Below are positions 16,647-25,667 of a stretch of DNA of 64,000 bases, piece by piece. The stretch's first letter is position 1. Every line of letters begins with the position of its first letter. A program made the translations under genes and the position numbers. Source of the DNA: Streptomyces sp. NBC_01788 (lineage in GTDB: Bacteria; Actinomycetota; Actinomycetes; Streptomycetales; Streptomycetaceae); assembly GCF_035917575.1 (NCBI RefSeq), contig NZ_CP109090.1, forward strand, positions 7,068,001 to 7,132,000. Direction: 5' to 3'. The notes beneath the pieces are model-generated. The model made no database searches. It was not told where the DNA came from and worked only from the letters and a program-made list of their open reading frames with translations.

Positions 16647-18697
16647 CGGTTGCTCCCCTGAAGCATGGCGGCCGACACGGGGTGGTGGCACGCGGTGCTG
16701 TGGTCGGGCCCGCCGCCGGGGACGGGCGGGGTGGTGCGGCAGACGTCGGTCGCCGCGGCGCAGCGCGAGGCGAACCGGCAGCCGTCCCCGAAGCGGCGGG
16801 GCGCCGGGACGATGCCGGGGATCTGGTGCAGCCGCTCGGCACCCGCCTCCAGGGACACCACCGAGCCGAGCAGACCGCGGGTGTAGGGGTGGGCGGGCGC
16901 GGACAGCAGCGACCGGGTCTCGGCGACCTCCGCGACCTGGCCGGCGTACATCACGGCGATCCGGTGCGACAGGTCGCCGACGAGGGCCAGGTCGTGGGAG
17001 ACGAGGATCATTGCGAAGCCGAGCTCGTCGCGCAGCCGTTCGAGCAGTTCCACCACCTGGGCCTGGACGGTGACGTCGAGCGCGGTGGTCGGCTCGTCCG
17101 CGATCAGCAGGCGGGGGCTGCGGGAGAGCGCCATGGCGATCAATACGCGCTGACGCTGGCCGCCGGAGAGTTCGTGCGGGTAGCTGCGCAGGGTCCGCCG
17201 CGGGTCGAGGCCGACGAGTTCGAGCAGTTCGGCGGGGGTCTGCGAACCGCCGCGGCTGGTGAGCTGCTTGAGCTGACGGCCGACGAGCACCGAGGGGTTC
17301 AGCGAGGAGAGAGCGTCCTGGTAGACCATGGCGATCTCCGGGCCGTTGAGGGCCCGGCGCTGCCGGGGGCCGTGCTCCAGGAGGTTCCGGCCGCGGTACT
17401 CGACGCGACCGCCGACCTCGGCGTTGCGGGCCAGCAGCCCCATGACGGCCAGGCTGGTGATGCTCTTGCCGCAGCCCGACTCCCCGACCAGGCCGAGGGT
17501 CTCGCCCTCGCGGACCGAGAAGGAGATGCCGTCCACGACCCGGGTGTCGCCGTAGCGGTCAGGGAAGCGGATGGTCAGGTCCTCCACGACCAGGAGTTCG
17601 GGCGCGTCGCCGGCGATCGGAGGGACGGCGGACGGACCACTCAGCACACGCGCGGAGAGCCGGGCGAGCGCGGCGTCGACGTCCGCGGCGGCGTCGGTGT
17701 TCGCGACGGGACCTGCGGCATCAGCCGCACCGGCGGCACCAGCGGAAGCGGACTCGGCGCTCCCGGCCGCACCGGACACGGCGGATACGGCGGTCCCGGC
17801 CACGGAGGGCGCCGACGGCTGTGGATCCCCGTCGTCCGCGCGGGCGTCGGACGGGGCCGCCGCCGCGTCGGTGAGGCCCTCGGACAGGATGTTCAGGGCG
17901 AGTACGGTCGCCAGCAGCACAAGGCCGGGCAGCAGGGTGGCCCACCAGCCGCCCGACAGCAGGATCTGCCGGCCGTAGGACAGGACGTTGCCCCAGCTGG
18001 GGTCGGGGTCCTGCACGCCGGCCCCGATGAAGGACAGGCTGGCCTCGAAGATGATGGCGTCGGCGACCAGCACGGTGGCGAACACCATGACGGGCGCGGC
18101 GCAGTTGACGGCCACGTGGCGGACGACGATGTACGCGCGGCGGGCGCCGATCACCTTCTCGGCGGCCACGTAGTCCTCGCCGTACTGCGCCATGACGTTG
18201 GCGCGCACCACACGGGCGAGCGAGGGCATGTAGACGAACGCGATGCACAGGATGAGCACGGGCAGGCTGGTGCCGAAGACGGTGACCAGTACGGCCGCGA
18301 GCGCGATCGGCGGGAAGGCCATCACGATGTCGAGCGTGCGCATCACCGACTCGTCGCCGAGTTTGCGCGAGGTGGCGGCGAGCGAGCCGAGGACGGCGCC
18401 CAGCACGAGGGCGGCGGCGGTCGAGCCCAGACCGATGACCAGGGAGTAGCGGGCGCCGTAGACGACACGCGCGAAGATGTCCCGGCCGACCCGGTCGGTG
18501 CCGAACCAGTGGGCGCCGCTGGGCGCCTGGACGGGGACGCCGGTGGCGAGCGGATCGGCGGCTATCAGCGGCGCGAGGACGGCGGCGAGGATCACGACCG
18601 CCAGCACGCCGAGGGCGAGCCGCGAGGACGGCGGAAGCGCCCGGAACCGGATGCCGGGGCGGGACAGTCTCCTGACGAGACCGCTTCTGGGGAACAT
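16643..18697 (-). CDS. ABC transporter permease-ATPase fusion protein
   Basis: A 684-residue fusion. Residues 1-280 are a DppC-type permease with the EAA-like loop (AAEKVIGARRAYIVVRHV) and about six helices. A ~75-residue Ala/Gly/Asp-rich linker follows. Residues 365-684 are a DppD-type ATPase (Walker A GLVGESGCGKSIT; signature LSGGQRQRVLIAMAL; Walker B LLIADEPTTALD; Cys-rich tail CRFASRCAAATDVC). Fused permease-ATPases of this kind occur in actinobacterial sialic-acid importers (compare SiaG of Corynebacterium). It starts one base after the upstream stop. Confidence 0.92.
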   Translation of the reverse strand: MFPRSGLVRRLSRPGIRFRALPPSSRLALGVLAVVILAAVLAPLIAADPLATGVPVQAPSGAHWFGTDRVGRDIFARVVYGARYSLVIGLGSTAAALVLGAVLGSLAATSRKLGDESVMRTLDIVMAFPPIALAAVLVTVFGTSLPVLILCIAFVYMPSLARVVRANVMAQYGEDYVAAEKVIGARRAYIVVRHVAVNCAAPVMVFATVLVADAIIFEASLSFIGAGVQDPDPSWGNVLSYGRQILLSGGWWATLLPGLVLLATVLALNILSEGLTDAAAAPSDARADDGDPQPSAPSVAGTAVSAVSGAAGSAESASAGAAGAADAAGPVANTDAAADVDAALARLSARVLSGPSAVPPIAGDAPELLVVEDLTIRFPDRYGDTRVVDGISFSVREGETLGLVGESGCGKSITSLAVMGLLARNAEVGGRVEYRGRNLLEHGPRQRRALNGPEIAMVYQDALSSLNPSVLVGRQLKQLTSRGGSQTPAELLELVGLDPRRTLRSYPHELSGGQRQRVLIAMALSRSPRLLIADEPTTALDVTVQAQVVELLERLRDELGFAMILVSHDLALVGDLSHRIAVMYAGQVAEVAETRSLLSAPAHPYTRGLLGSVVSLEAGAERLHQIPGIVPAPRRFGDGCRFASRCAAATDVCRTTPPVPGGGPDHSTACHHPVSAAMLQGSNR

Positions 18698-18698
18698 G

Positions 18699-19649
18699 TC
18701 ACACCGTCCTGATACGCGGGTTGACCAGCAGGTACAGCAGGTCGACGACGACGTTGACGACCAGGAAGGCGACGGCGATGGTGAGCACGGTGCCCTGGAC
18801 GAGTGCGACGTCGCCGCCGGTGACCCCCTCGAGGATCAGCTTGCCCATGCCGGGCAGGTCGAAGATGGTCTCGATCACGACTGCGCCGCTGAGCAGGTAG
18901 CCCACCCGTACGCCGAGCACGGTCAGCGGGGTGATGAGCGCGTTGCGCAGCACGCCCCGGACGACGACGTGACGGGGCAGTCCGTTGCCGGTGGCGGTCC
19001 GTACGTAGTCGCGGTCCAGCTCGGCCACCATGGAGGTGCGCACCAGACGGGCCAGCGAGGCCGCGACAGGGACGGCGAGGGCGAAGGCCGGCAGGGTCAG
19101 GGACCTGAGCCAGCCGCTGAAGGAGTCGGCCGGGTTGACGTAGCCGCCGGTGGGGAACACCGGGCTGTTCAGGGCGAACTGCTGGATGAGCAGCACCCCG
19201 AGCCAGAACGACGGGACCGCGACGCCCGCGATCGACAGCACCCGGGTGAGCTGGTCCGGCCAGCGGTCGCGGAAGACCGCGCCGGTCACGCCGAGCACCA
19301 GGGCGAGGACGATCGCGATCACCAGGCCGAGCGCGGTGAGCTGGAGGGTGAGGGGGAGCGCGACGGAGATGCGGTCGAGCACCGGCTGGCTGGGCGGCAC
19401 GGTGGAGCCGAGGTCGCCGCTCAGCAGCCGGCCGAGGAAGCGGACGTAGCGCACCGGCAGCGGGTCGTTGAGGCCGTTGGCCTCGGCGAAGGCGGCGCGG
19501 GCCGCGGCCGAGGCGCCGTCGCCCAGCGCGTTGTAGGCGGGGTCGACTGGTGAGAACTGAAGCACCACGAAGACGAGCAGCGTGATGCCGAGGATCATCA
19601 CCGGCATGATCGCCAGACGGCGCAGCGCGAGCCGGAGGAATGTGACCAT
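18699..19649 (-). CDS. ABC transporter permease (DppB type)
   Basis: A 316-residue inner-membrane permease with an N-terminal helix (LRRLAIMPVMILGITLLVFVVLQF), about six transmembrane helices, and the EAA-type loop (DYVRTATGNGLPRHVVVRGVLRNAL). Length is normal for the DppB/OppB family. It lies 546 bases downstream of the binding-protein gene; the gap is filled by degenerate repeats. It is coupled to the fusion gene with a one-base gap. Confidence 0.93.
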   Translation of the reverse strand: MVTFLRLALRRLAIMPVMILGITLLVFVVLQFSPVDPAYNALGDGASAAARAAFAEANGLNDPLPVRYVRFLGRLLSGDLGSTVPPSQPVLDRISVALPLTLQLTALGLVIAIVLALVLGVTGAVFRDRWPDQLTRVLSIAGVAVPSFWLGVLLIQQFALNSPVFPTGGYVNPADSFSGWLRSLTLPAFALAVPVAASLARLVRTSMVAELDRDYVRTATGNGLPRHVVVRGVLRNALITPLTVLGVRVGYLLSGAVVIETIFDLPGMGKLILEGVTGGDVALVQGTVLTIAVAFLVVNVVVDLLYLLVNPRIRTV

Positions 19650-19677
19650 CGTGGGTTCCTAGAGAAGGGGAGGGCAC

Positions 19678-20150
19678 CGGGGTTGCGGCAGCCTTCCGGC
19701 GGGCGCCGGGGTTGTGTCAGCCGTTCGGCGGACACCGGAGTTGCGGTTGCTGCCCGACGGGGCCGGGTTGCGTCAGCCGTTTGGTACGGCACGGTTGTGT
19801 CAGCCACCCGGCGAACGCCGGTGCGGCAGCCGTCCAGCAGGCCTGCGGGCGCGGCAGCCGCACCGGCGAGCGGCGGGCCGGCGTCGGCCGTTCGGCGGAC
19901 ACCGGAGCTGTGGCGGCCGCCCAGCGGGGCCGGGTCGTGGCAGCCGCCTGGTAGGCACCGGAATGCGGTTGCCGTCCGACAGACAGCGAGGCACGACGGC
20001 AGCCCAGCAGGCCCCTGACACGGCAGCCGTCCGGCGGGCGCCGGGCCGGCGTCGGCCGTTCGGCAGGCACCGGCGCGCAGCCACCGCCCGGCAGCCACCG
20101 CCCGGCAGGCGGCGCCGTAGCCGCGGCGGTCGTCCGGCGGGGGCCCCGCC
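19678..20150 (+). repeat. degenerate ~28-bp repeat array inside the ABC operon
   Basis: The 546-base gap between the permease and binding-protein genes has no plausible gene. It is filled by roughly fifteen diverged units of about 28 bases built around CAGCCGTTCGGCGGACACCGG with linkers such as GTTGTGT or GTTGCGG. Several units contain CCGGCG/CGCCGG dyads that could fold in RNA. The array may tune expression of the permease genes relative to the binding protein. That role is inference. Confidence 0.6.
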
Positions 20151-20195
20151 GGAGTGACCGTGCCCGCCGCCGCGGCGACGGGGTCGGACGGCGGG

Positions 20196-21794
20196 TCAGG
20201 CGCGGCTGACGTCCAGGAGCGACAGACCGGTCGTCGGCAGGGGCTTGAACCCCGGCAGCGCCTTGTCGTTCCAGGCCGTGGGCAGCTTGCGGTGCAGCAC
20301 GGGATAGAGGGCGGCGGCGTCCGCGACCAGGTCGACGGCCTGGCCCCACAGCTCCTTGCGCGTGGCCTCGTCGGGGGCCTGGGCGGCCTTGTCCAGCAGG
20401 GAGTTGACCTTCTTGTACTCGGCGGTCCCGCCCCAGCCGTAGCGGCTCTCGGGCCACAGTCCGGAGTAGTACCAGCGCATCAGCAGGTCGACGTCGTTGC
20501 CGAAGACGGACGGGTCGCCGGGGGCGAGCAGGACCGTGTAGGAGCCGGCGTCCACCTTGGCGTACTGGGCCGAGGACTGGCCGATGCTCAGCGTGGTCTT
20601 CACGCCGATCGCGTCCCAGCTCTCCTTGACCAGCGGGGCCACGTCCTTGACCCAGCCGGTGTCGGTGGTCAGCAGCGTGACCGAGAGGTTCTTGGCACCG
20701 GCCTCGTCGAGCAGCTTCCTGGCCCTGGCCGCGTCGTGCCCGTAGACCGTGGTGGCCTGGTGGAAGTCGGGGTGGGTGGGCTGGAGGTAGCTGCGCGCGG
20801 CCGTGCCGTTGCCGGCCATGGCCGTGGTGATGAGCTTGTCGGTGTCCAGCGCGTAGTGCAGCGCCTGGCGCACCCGCTTGTCGTCGAAGGGCTTCTTCTT
20901 GCAGTTGAACATCAGGAAGAGCAGGCCGAAGGACTGCACGGACTCGACCTTCACCTTCCGGGCGAGGCGGTCCACGTCCAGGTAGGGCACGTCCTCGATG
21001 GCCTGCACCCGGCCCGACTCCATGGCGCTGACCCGGGCGGCGGGGTCGGAGACCAGGCGCCAGACCATCTTCTTGGCCTTGGCCGGGTGGCTGCCGTTGT
21101 ACTTGTCGTACGCCTCGAAGACGATCTTGTCCTCGCGGGTCGCCGAGACCATCCGGTACGGGCCCGAGCCGACCGGCAGGGCGTCGAAGCCCTTCTGGTC
21201 CGCCTCCACCAGCTTCTTCGGAACGATCTTGGCGACCGAGACACGGCCGGGGAACAGCGCGAAGGGGTACTTCAGCTTGAACTCGACCGTCCTGGCGTCG
21301 ACCGCCTTCACCGAGTCGAGGAACGGCAGGAACTGCGCCATCAGGGAGGCGTTCTTCTCGTCGAGGATCCGCTCGAAGCTGTGGACGACGTCCTCGGAGG
21401 TGACGTCGGAGCCGTCGTGGAAGGTGGCGCCCTCGCGCAGGGTGGCGCGGTAGGTGGTGGCGTTCACCTTGACCGGCAGCGCGGTGGCCAGGCCGGGCCG
21501 GGCCTCGAGCGTGGCCGGATCCAGGTCCACCAGGCCCTCGAAGACGTGCAGGTTGGCGGCGATCGGAGTGGCGCCCGAGGCGGTCATCGGGTCGAAGCCG
21601 GTCGAGAGGGCGTAGGAGATGCCCGTCTCGATGGTGTCCGTCCCTCCCGAGCCGCTCGCGCCGCTGTCCGAGCCGGTCGAGGCCGGGCCGCTGCACGCGG
21701 AGATCGAGGCGGTCAGGGCCGAGGCGGCCCCGAGGGCACTCGCATAGCGCAGAAATCTGCGACGATCCATGCCGACGGGCGTCTTGTACGACAC
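20196..21794 (-). CDS. extracellular solute-binding lipoprotein, family 5 (putative sialate binding)
   Basis: A 532-residue SBP_bac_5 protein. The N-terminus has a twin-arginine motif ([10 protein letters not shown]) and a lipobox ending SISAC (Cys34), so it is probably a Tat-exported lipoprotein. The family signature [24 protein letters not shown] is present. GTG at 21794 is chosen because AGGAGG lies eight bases before it; ATG at 21770 is an alternative. It is the first gene of the minus-strand importer operon and divergent from the FadR-type regulator, with an operator palindrome between them. Sialic acid as ligand is inferred from the linked nan genes and from Dpp-like sialate transporters (SatABCD, SiaEFGI). 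Confidence 0.9.
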   Translation of the reverse strand: MSYKTPVGMDRRRFLRYASALGAASALTASISACSGPASTGSDSGASGSGGTDTIETGISYALSTGFDPMTASGATPIAANLHVFEGLVDLDPATLEARPGLATALPVKVNATTYRATLREGATFHDGSDVTSEDVVHSFERILDEKNASLMAQFLPFLDSVKAVDARTVEFKLKYPFALFPGRVSVAKIVPKKLVEADQKGFDALPVGSGPYRMVSATREDKIVFEAYDKYNGSHPAKAKKMVWRLVSDPAARVSAMESGRVQAIEDVPYLDVDRLARKVKVESVQSFGLLFLMFNCKKKPFDDKRVRQALHYALDTDKLITTAMAGNGTAARSYLQPTHPDFHQATTVYGHDAARARKLLDEAGAKNLSVTLLTTDTGWVKDVAPLVKESWDAIGVKTTLSIGQSSAQYAKVDAGSYTVLLAPGDPSVFGNDVDLLMRWYYSGLWPESRYGWGGTAEYKKVNSLLDKAAQAPDEATRKELWGQAVDLVADAAALYPVLHRKLPTAWNDKALPGFKPLPTTGLSLLDVSRA

Positions 21795-21854
21795 GAGAGG
21801 TCCCTCCTGGGGGCGGCACAAAGCGAGGAAAAGAAAGAAGAGTTGAGGTCTCGT

Positions 21855-21870
21855 CATCAGACGTCTGATG
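21855..21870. promoter_or_regulatory. operator palindrome between importer operon and regulator
   Basis: CATCAGACGTCTGATG is a perfect 16-base palindrome in the divergent region between the binding-protein gene and the FadR-type gene. Its core TCAGACGTCTGA recurs as TCAGACATCTGA before the lyase gene. It is the likely binding site of the adjacent regulator. Confidence 0.75.
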
Positions 21871-21923
21871 TCCGACCTTGATAGGCTGTGAAGGTAGCTT
21901 CATTGAGCAGAAGGGGTCAAGAG

Positions 21924-22697
21924 GTGAATTCGTCGCGTCCGCAAGAGGTCCGGGCGGCGGTCAGGCCGTCACTGCGTCAGGAGGTCTCGGAGGCGATCAA
22001 GAGCTACATCCTCGACAATCACCTCAAGCCGGGGGACCCGCTGCCGTCGGAGACGGAACTGTGCGCCGCCCTCGGTGCCAGCCGGTCCAGCATCCGCGAG
22101 GCCGTGAAGACCCTGGCGGTGCTGGACATCGTCGAGGTGCGGCGCGGTCATGGCACGTATGTCGGCCGGCTGAGCTTGTCCGCGCTGGTGGAGGGGCTGG
22201 CCTTCCGTGGCCTGCTCAGCCCCAAGGACGACTTCCGGATCCTGTCCGAGCTGATCGAGGTGCGAGAGCTGATCGAACGCGGCATGGCCGCGCGCATCAT
22301 GGCGACGCTCGGGCCCGGGGATCTCGATGCCCTCGACGCCCTCGTCGACGAGATGGATCGGCGCGGCGCCCATGACGACCGCGGCTTCGCGGAATGCGAC
22401 CGGTCCTTCCACGAGCGGCTGATGAAGCCGCTGGAGAACGAGCTGGTCAGCCAGCTCTCGCTGGCCTTCTGGGACGTCTACGCCATCGTCGCGCCCCAGT
22501 TGGAGGGCATCTCCGAGGAGGCCGAGGCGGGAACCATCGCCGACCACCGCGCCATCGTGCTGGCGGCTCGGCAGGGGGACGTCGAGGGCTTCGTGCACGC
22601 CCTCTCCGGCCACTACGCGCCGGTGCGCGGGCGGCTGGCGGAGGCGCAGGCGCACGCGGGCCGGGGCGCGGAGGGCGAGGTCGAGCGCACCGCCTGA
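21924..22697 (+). CDS. nanR: FadR-type GntR regulator of sialic-acid genes
   Basis: A 257-residue GntR-family protein. The winged helix-turn-helix reads LKPGDPLPSETELCAALGASRSSIREAVKTLAVLDIVEVRRGHGTYV, and an all-helical FCD ligand domain follows (ELIEVRELIERGMAARIM; DRSFHERLMKPLENELV). GTG at 21924 is preferred over GTG at 21888 because AGAAGGGG precedes it and the earlier codon overlaps the likely -10 box. Two matching palindromes, at its own divergent promoter and before the lyase gene, suggest it represses both operons until a sialate-pathway metabolite binds. The name is by context. Confidence 0.9.
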   Translation: MNSSRPQEVRAAVRPSLRQEVSEAIKSYILDNHLKPGDPLPSETELCAALGASRSSIREAVKTLAVLDIVEVRRGHGTYVGRLSLSALVEGLAFRGLLSPKDDFRILSELIEVRELIERGMAARIMATLGPGDLDALDALVDEMDRRGAHDDRGFAECDRSFHERLMKPLENELVSQLSLAFWDVYAIVAPQLEGISEEAEAGTIADHRAIVLAARQGDVEGFVHALSGHYAPVRGRLAEAQAHAGRGAEGEVERTA

Positions 22698-22822
22698 CGG
22701 ATCACCGGAAGCCGCCCGAGCGCACCGCCTTACGGGTCGGCGGGAGTCGCCCGAGCGCACCGCCTTACGGGTCGGCGGGAGTCGCCCGAGCGCGCCGCCT
22801 TGCCGGCCGCCGGAAGCCGCGC
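22683..22822 (+). repeat. four tandem 35-bp repeats overlapping the regulator's stop codon
   Basis: The unit begins GAGCGCACCGCCTTACGGGT and continues CGGCGGGAGTCGCCC. Copies start near 22683, 22718, 22753 and 22788. Copies 2 and 3 are identical, 1 and 4 diverge. The TGA of the regulator gene lies in copy 1, where TTACGG reads TGACGG. The array fills the first half of the 329-base gap before the lyase gene. Confidence 0.85.
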
Positions 22823-22906
22823 GCCCGTACCGGCGGGCTCCGGACGTCGTTCCCCGCGCGGGACCTGCCGCCCGGGTCGGAGTCGAGAGTGTGAGCCATC
22901 CCCCTC

Positions 22907-22937
22907 TTGACCGACCCGGGCGGCCGCGTCTTATGGT
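22907..22937 (+). promoter_or_regulatory. putative promoter of the nan operon
   Basis: TTGACC (22907-22912) and TATGGT (22932-22937) are separated by 19 bases, directly upstream of the second operator, which would cover the transcription start. The spacing is slightly long for a housekeeping promoter. Confidence 0.45.
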
Positions 22938-22940
22938 TCA

Positions 22941-22960
22941 GACGTCAGACATCTGACGTC
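22941..22960. promoter_or_regulatory. operator palindrome before the sialate lyase gene
   Basis: Arms GACGTCAGA and TCTGACGTC flank a two-base centre. The core TCAGACATCTGA matches the palindrome at 21857-21868 at 11 of 12 positions. Its position over the expected +1 fits repression by the adjacent FadR-type regulator. Confidence 0.75.
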
Positions 22961-23026
22961 CCTTTCGTGGCCGGCTGCGATCCGCAGATCCCGTAGTTCC
23001 GTCACCCAGCCCATGGAGTAGCCCCC

Positions 23027-23986
23027 ATGCCTATGACCGCACCCCTGCGCGGAGTCGTCCCGCCCGTGTGCACCCCGCTCGACGCCCACGGCGAGGTCGA
23101 CACGGCCTCCCTGGCCCGGCTGGTCGAGCATCTGCTCGGCGGCGGCGTCCACGGGCTCTTCGCCCTCGGCTCGACCAGCGAGGTCGCCTACCTCACCGAC
23201 GAGCAGCGGGGCACCGCTCTGGAGACGGTGGTCAACGTGGTCGACGGACGGGTACCGGTCCTGGCCGGCGTCATCGACACCACCACGCCCCGCGTCCTCG
23301 ACCACGCCCGCGAGGCGGCCCGGCTCGGCGCGGACGCCCTGGTCGTCACCGCGCCGTTCTACACCCGCACCCACCCCCGGGAGATCGCTGCCCACTTCCG
23401 CAGGATCCGCCAGACGGTGGACCTGCCGCTGTTCGCCTACGACCTGCCGGTCTCCGTGCACAGCAAGCTGTCGCCCGCCCTGATCCTCGAACTGGCCGCC
23501 GACGGCACCCTGGCCGGACTCAAGGACAGCAGCGGCGACGAGGGCTCCCTGCGCCGCCTGCTCGTCGCCCTCGGCGGACGCCAGGGCCGCGCCGAGGGAC
23601 CCGCACCCGCCTTCTCCGTCCTCACCGGCTCCGAACTGACCGTGGACGCGGCCCTGCTGGCCGGCGCCGACGGCGTCGTCCCCGGCCTCGGCAACGTCGA
23701 CCCCGCCGGCTACGTCCGGCTCTACGAGGCGGCCAGGGCCGGCGACTGGCCGCTGGCCGTCCAGGAGCAGGAGCGGCTCACCGGCCTGTTCGCCATGGTC
23801 GACGCGGGCCCCGAGGCCGAGATGGGCCGCAGCTCCTCCGCACTGGGCGCGTTCAAGGCGGCGCTGCGACTGCTGGGCGTCATCGACTGCGGCGACACCG
23901 CCTTCCCGCAGATCCAGCTCGGCGCCGCACCCGTCGCCGCGGTCGACGCGCGGCTGCGCGCCGCCGGGCTCACCCCGGTCCGATGA
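23027..23986 (+). CDS. nanA: N-acetylneuraminate lyase (DHDPS/NAL family)
   Basis: A 319-residue class I aldolase of the dihydrodipicolinate synthase / N-acetylneuraminate lyase family. It would split N-acetylneuraminate into pyruvate and N-acetylmannosamine. Seen: LFALGSTSEVAYLT (residues 45-57), the active-site Tyr138 in FAYDLP, and the Schiff-base Lys166 in LAGLKDSSGD. Family membership is certain. The specific substrate is inferred from the adjacent kinase, NanE and transporter genes. It is the first gene of a four-gene operon; its stop overlaps the next start (ATGA). Confidence 0.88.
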   Translation: MPMTAPLRGVVPPVCTPLDAHGEVDTASLARLVEHLLGGGVHGLFALGSTSEVAYLTDEQRGTALETVVNVVDGRVPVLAGVIDTTTPRVLDHAREAARLGADALVVTAPFYTRTHPREIAAHFRRIRQTVDLPLFAYDLPVSVHSKLSPALILELAADGTLAGLKDSSGDEGSLRRLLVALGGRQGRAEGPAPAFSVLTGSELTVDAALLAGADGVVPGLGNVDPAGYVRLYEAARAGDWPLAVQEQERLTGLFAMVDAGPEAEMGRSSSALGAFKAALRLLGVIDCGDTAFPQIQLGAAPVAAVDARLRAAGLTPVR

Positions 23987-24927
23987 CGCGGACCCCGGCC
24001 CCGGACACCACTCCCGTCATCGGACTCGACCTGGGCGGCACCAAGATCGCGGCCGCCCTGGTCGGCCCGGACGGCACGGTGCTGCGCCGGCACACCCGCC
24101 CGACACCGGCGCGGGCGGGCGCGCCGGCCGTGCTCGACGCGCTCGCCGCCGCGGCCCGCGAGGTGGACGACGGGGCCCGGGCGATCGGAGTCGCCGCCGC
24201 CGGAGTCGTGGACCCGCGCACCGGCACCGTCACGAGCGCCACCGACTCCATCACCGGATGGGCCGGCACCGCGCTGGCCGCGGGCCTGTCCGACCGTACG
24301 GCGCTGCCGGTCGCCTGCGACAACGACGTACGCGCCACGGCCGCCACCGAACTCGCCGAGGCCGGCGACCCGTACGCCTCCCTCGTCTACGTCGCCGTGG
24401 GCACCGGAGTCGGCGGCGCCGTCGCGGTGGACGGCCGGATGCTGCACGGCAGCGCCGGCATCGCGGGCCACCTCGGTCATGTGCCGAGCCCCGAGGCCAC
24501 CGGCCTGCCCTGCACCTGCGGCGGCAGGGGCCACCTGGAGGCGATCGCCTCCGGGCCCGCGATCACCGCCCTGTACGAGCGCCTGAGCGGCCGCACCGCC
24601 GACCGCCTCCAGACCGTGGCGGAACGCGCCGCCGCGGGCGACGCCACCGCACGACAGGCGATCACCACCGGGGCGCGGGCCACGGGAAGCGCCGTCGGCG
24701 GACTGGCCAACGCGCTCGGCCCGCACCGCGTCGTGATCGGCGGCGGCGTACCCCGGATCGGCGACCTGTACTGGTCCGCGCTGACCGACGCCTTCCGCGC
24801 CGAGCTGATGGCCCCGCTGCGCCCACTGCGCCCGGTCCCTCCGCGCCTCGGCTCCGACGCGGCCGTCCTGGGGGCGGCCCTGCTCACCCGCACCGCGTCC
24901 CCGCACTTCACAGGAGGACCCCGATGA
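23983..24927 (+). CDS. nanK: ROK-family N-acetylmannosamine kinase
   Basis: A 314-residue ROK sugar kinase. Phosphate motif GLDLGGTKIAAALV is at the N-terminus, the catalytic region is ACDNDVRATAATELAEAG, the ROK signature is YVAVGTGVGGAVAVDGRMLHG, and a zinc-site motif reads GHLGH...CTCGGRGHLE. The third zinc cysteine of the usual CxCGxxGC motif is replaced by His, as in some actinobacterial ROK proteins. By position it should phosphorylate ManNAc, feeding NanE. It overlaps both neighbours by four bases. Confidence 0.88.
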   Translation: MTRTPAPDTTPVIGLDLGGTKIAAALVGPDGTVLRRHTRPTPARAGAPAVLDALAAAAREVDDGARAIGVAAAGVVDPRTGTVTSATDSITGWAGTALAAGLSDRTALPVACDNDVRATAATELAEAGDPYASLVYVAVGTGVGGAVAVDGRMLHGSAGIAGHLGHVPSPEATGLPCTCGGRGHLEAIASGPAITALYERLSGRTADRLQTVAERAAAGDATARQAITTGARATGSAVGGLANALGPHRVVIGGGVPRIGDLYWSALTDAFRAELMAPLRPLRPVPPRLGSDAAVLGAALLTRTASPHFTGGPR

Positions 24928-25607
24928 CCACGACCCCCTCGCCCGTAGCCGCCGTCGCGGGCCGGCTGATCGTCTCCTGCCAGGCCCCCGAGGGCGACCC
25001 GATGCGTGACACCGCGACCCTGGTGCGGATGGCGCGCTCGGCCGAGGCCGGCGGCGCCGCGGCCGTCCGCGTCAACGGCCCCGAGGTGGTGGCCGCCGTC
25101 GCCGCCGCCGTCACCCTTCCCGTGATCGGGTTGTGGAAGGACGGCGACACCGGCGTCTACATCACCCCGACCGTGCGGCACGCCCTCGCCGTCGCCGAGG
25201 CCGGCGCCCACGTGGTCGCCGCGGACGCCACCGCCCGCCCGCGTCCGGACGGCGGCTCCTTCGCCGACCTCGTGACCGCCGTGCACGCGGCGGGCGCCCT
25301 GGTCATGGCGGACGTCGCCACGCTGGAGGAAGGCGTGCTCGCCGCCCGGCAGGGCGCCGACTTCGTCTCCACCACCCTGTCGGGATACGCGCCCGGCTCC
25401 CCGCGCCAGTCCGGCCCGGACCTGGAGCTGGTCGCCGCCCTCGCCCGCGCGACCGGTACCCCGGTCGTCGCCGAGGGCCGGATCGGCACCCCCGAGGAGG
25501 CGGCCGAAGCGCTCGCCCGAGGCGCCCACAGCGTGGTCGTCGGCACCGCGATCACCGCCCCGACCGCCCTCACCCACCGCTTCGCGACGCACCTCACACG
25601 TCGATAG
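24924..25607 (+). CDS. nanE: N-acetylmannosamine-6-phosphate 2-epimerase
   Basis: A 227-residue TIM-barrel NanE. It converts ManNAc-6-P to GlcNAc-6-P for entry into amino-sugar catabolism. Seen: LIVSCQAPEGDPM at the N-terminus, VRVNGPEVV, PVIGLWKDG, VYITPT, VVAADATARPRPDG, VSTTLSGYAPGSP and a C-terminal phosphate-binding loop GRIGTPEEAAEALARGAHSVVVGTAI. These match the family closely. The start is coupled to the kinase stop (ATGA). Confidence 0.95.
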   Translation: MTTTPSPVAAVAGRLIVSCQAPEGDPMRDTATLVRMARSAEAGGAAAVRVNGPEVVAAVAAAVTLPVIGLWKDGDTGVYITPTVRHALAVAEAGAHVVAADATARPRPDGGSFADLVTAVHAAGALVMADVATLEEGVLAARQGADFVSTTLSGYAPGSPRQSGPDLELVAALARATGTPVVAEGRIGTPEEAAEALARGAHSVVVGTAITAPTALTHRFATHLTRR

Positions 25608-25667
25608 AGGCGTCTTTACCTTCCGACGGTGCTCGGCGACGAGTCCGTCCGGCATCCTGGAGCAACC

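Noticed and set aside
16682..18712. 676-residue plus-strand frame opposite the permease-ATPase fusion
   Set aside because: It is a high-GC shadow frame. The minus-strand protein has all ABC motifs.
19678..20150. Possible CRISPR array
   Set aside because: Units are diverged, unspaced, GC-rich and without cas genes.
22683..22822. Possible CRISPR array
   Set aside because: Direct 35-bp tandem units with no spacers between them.
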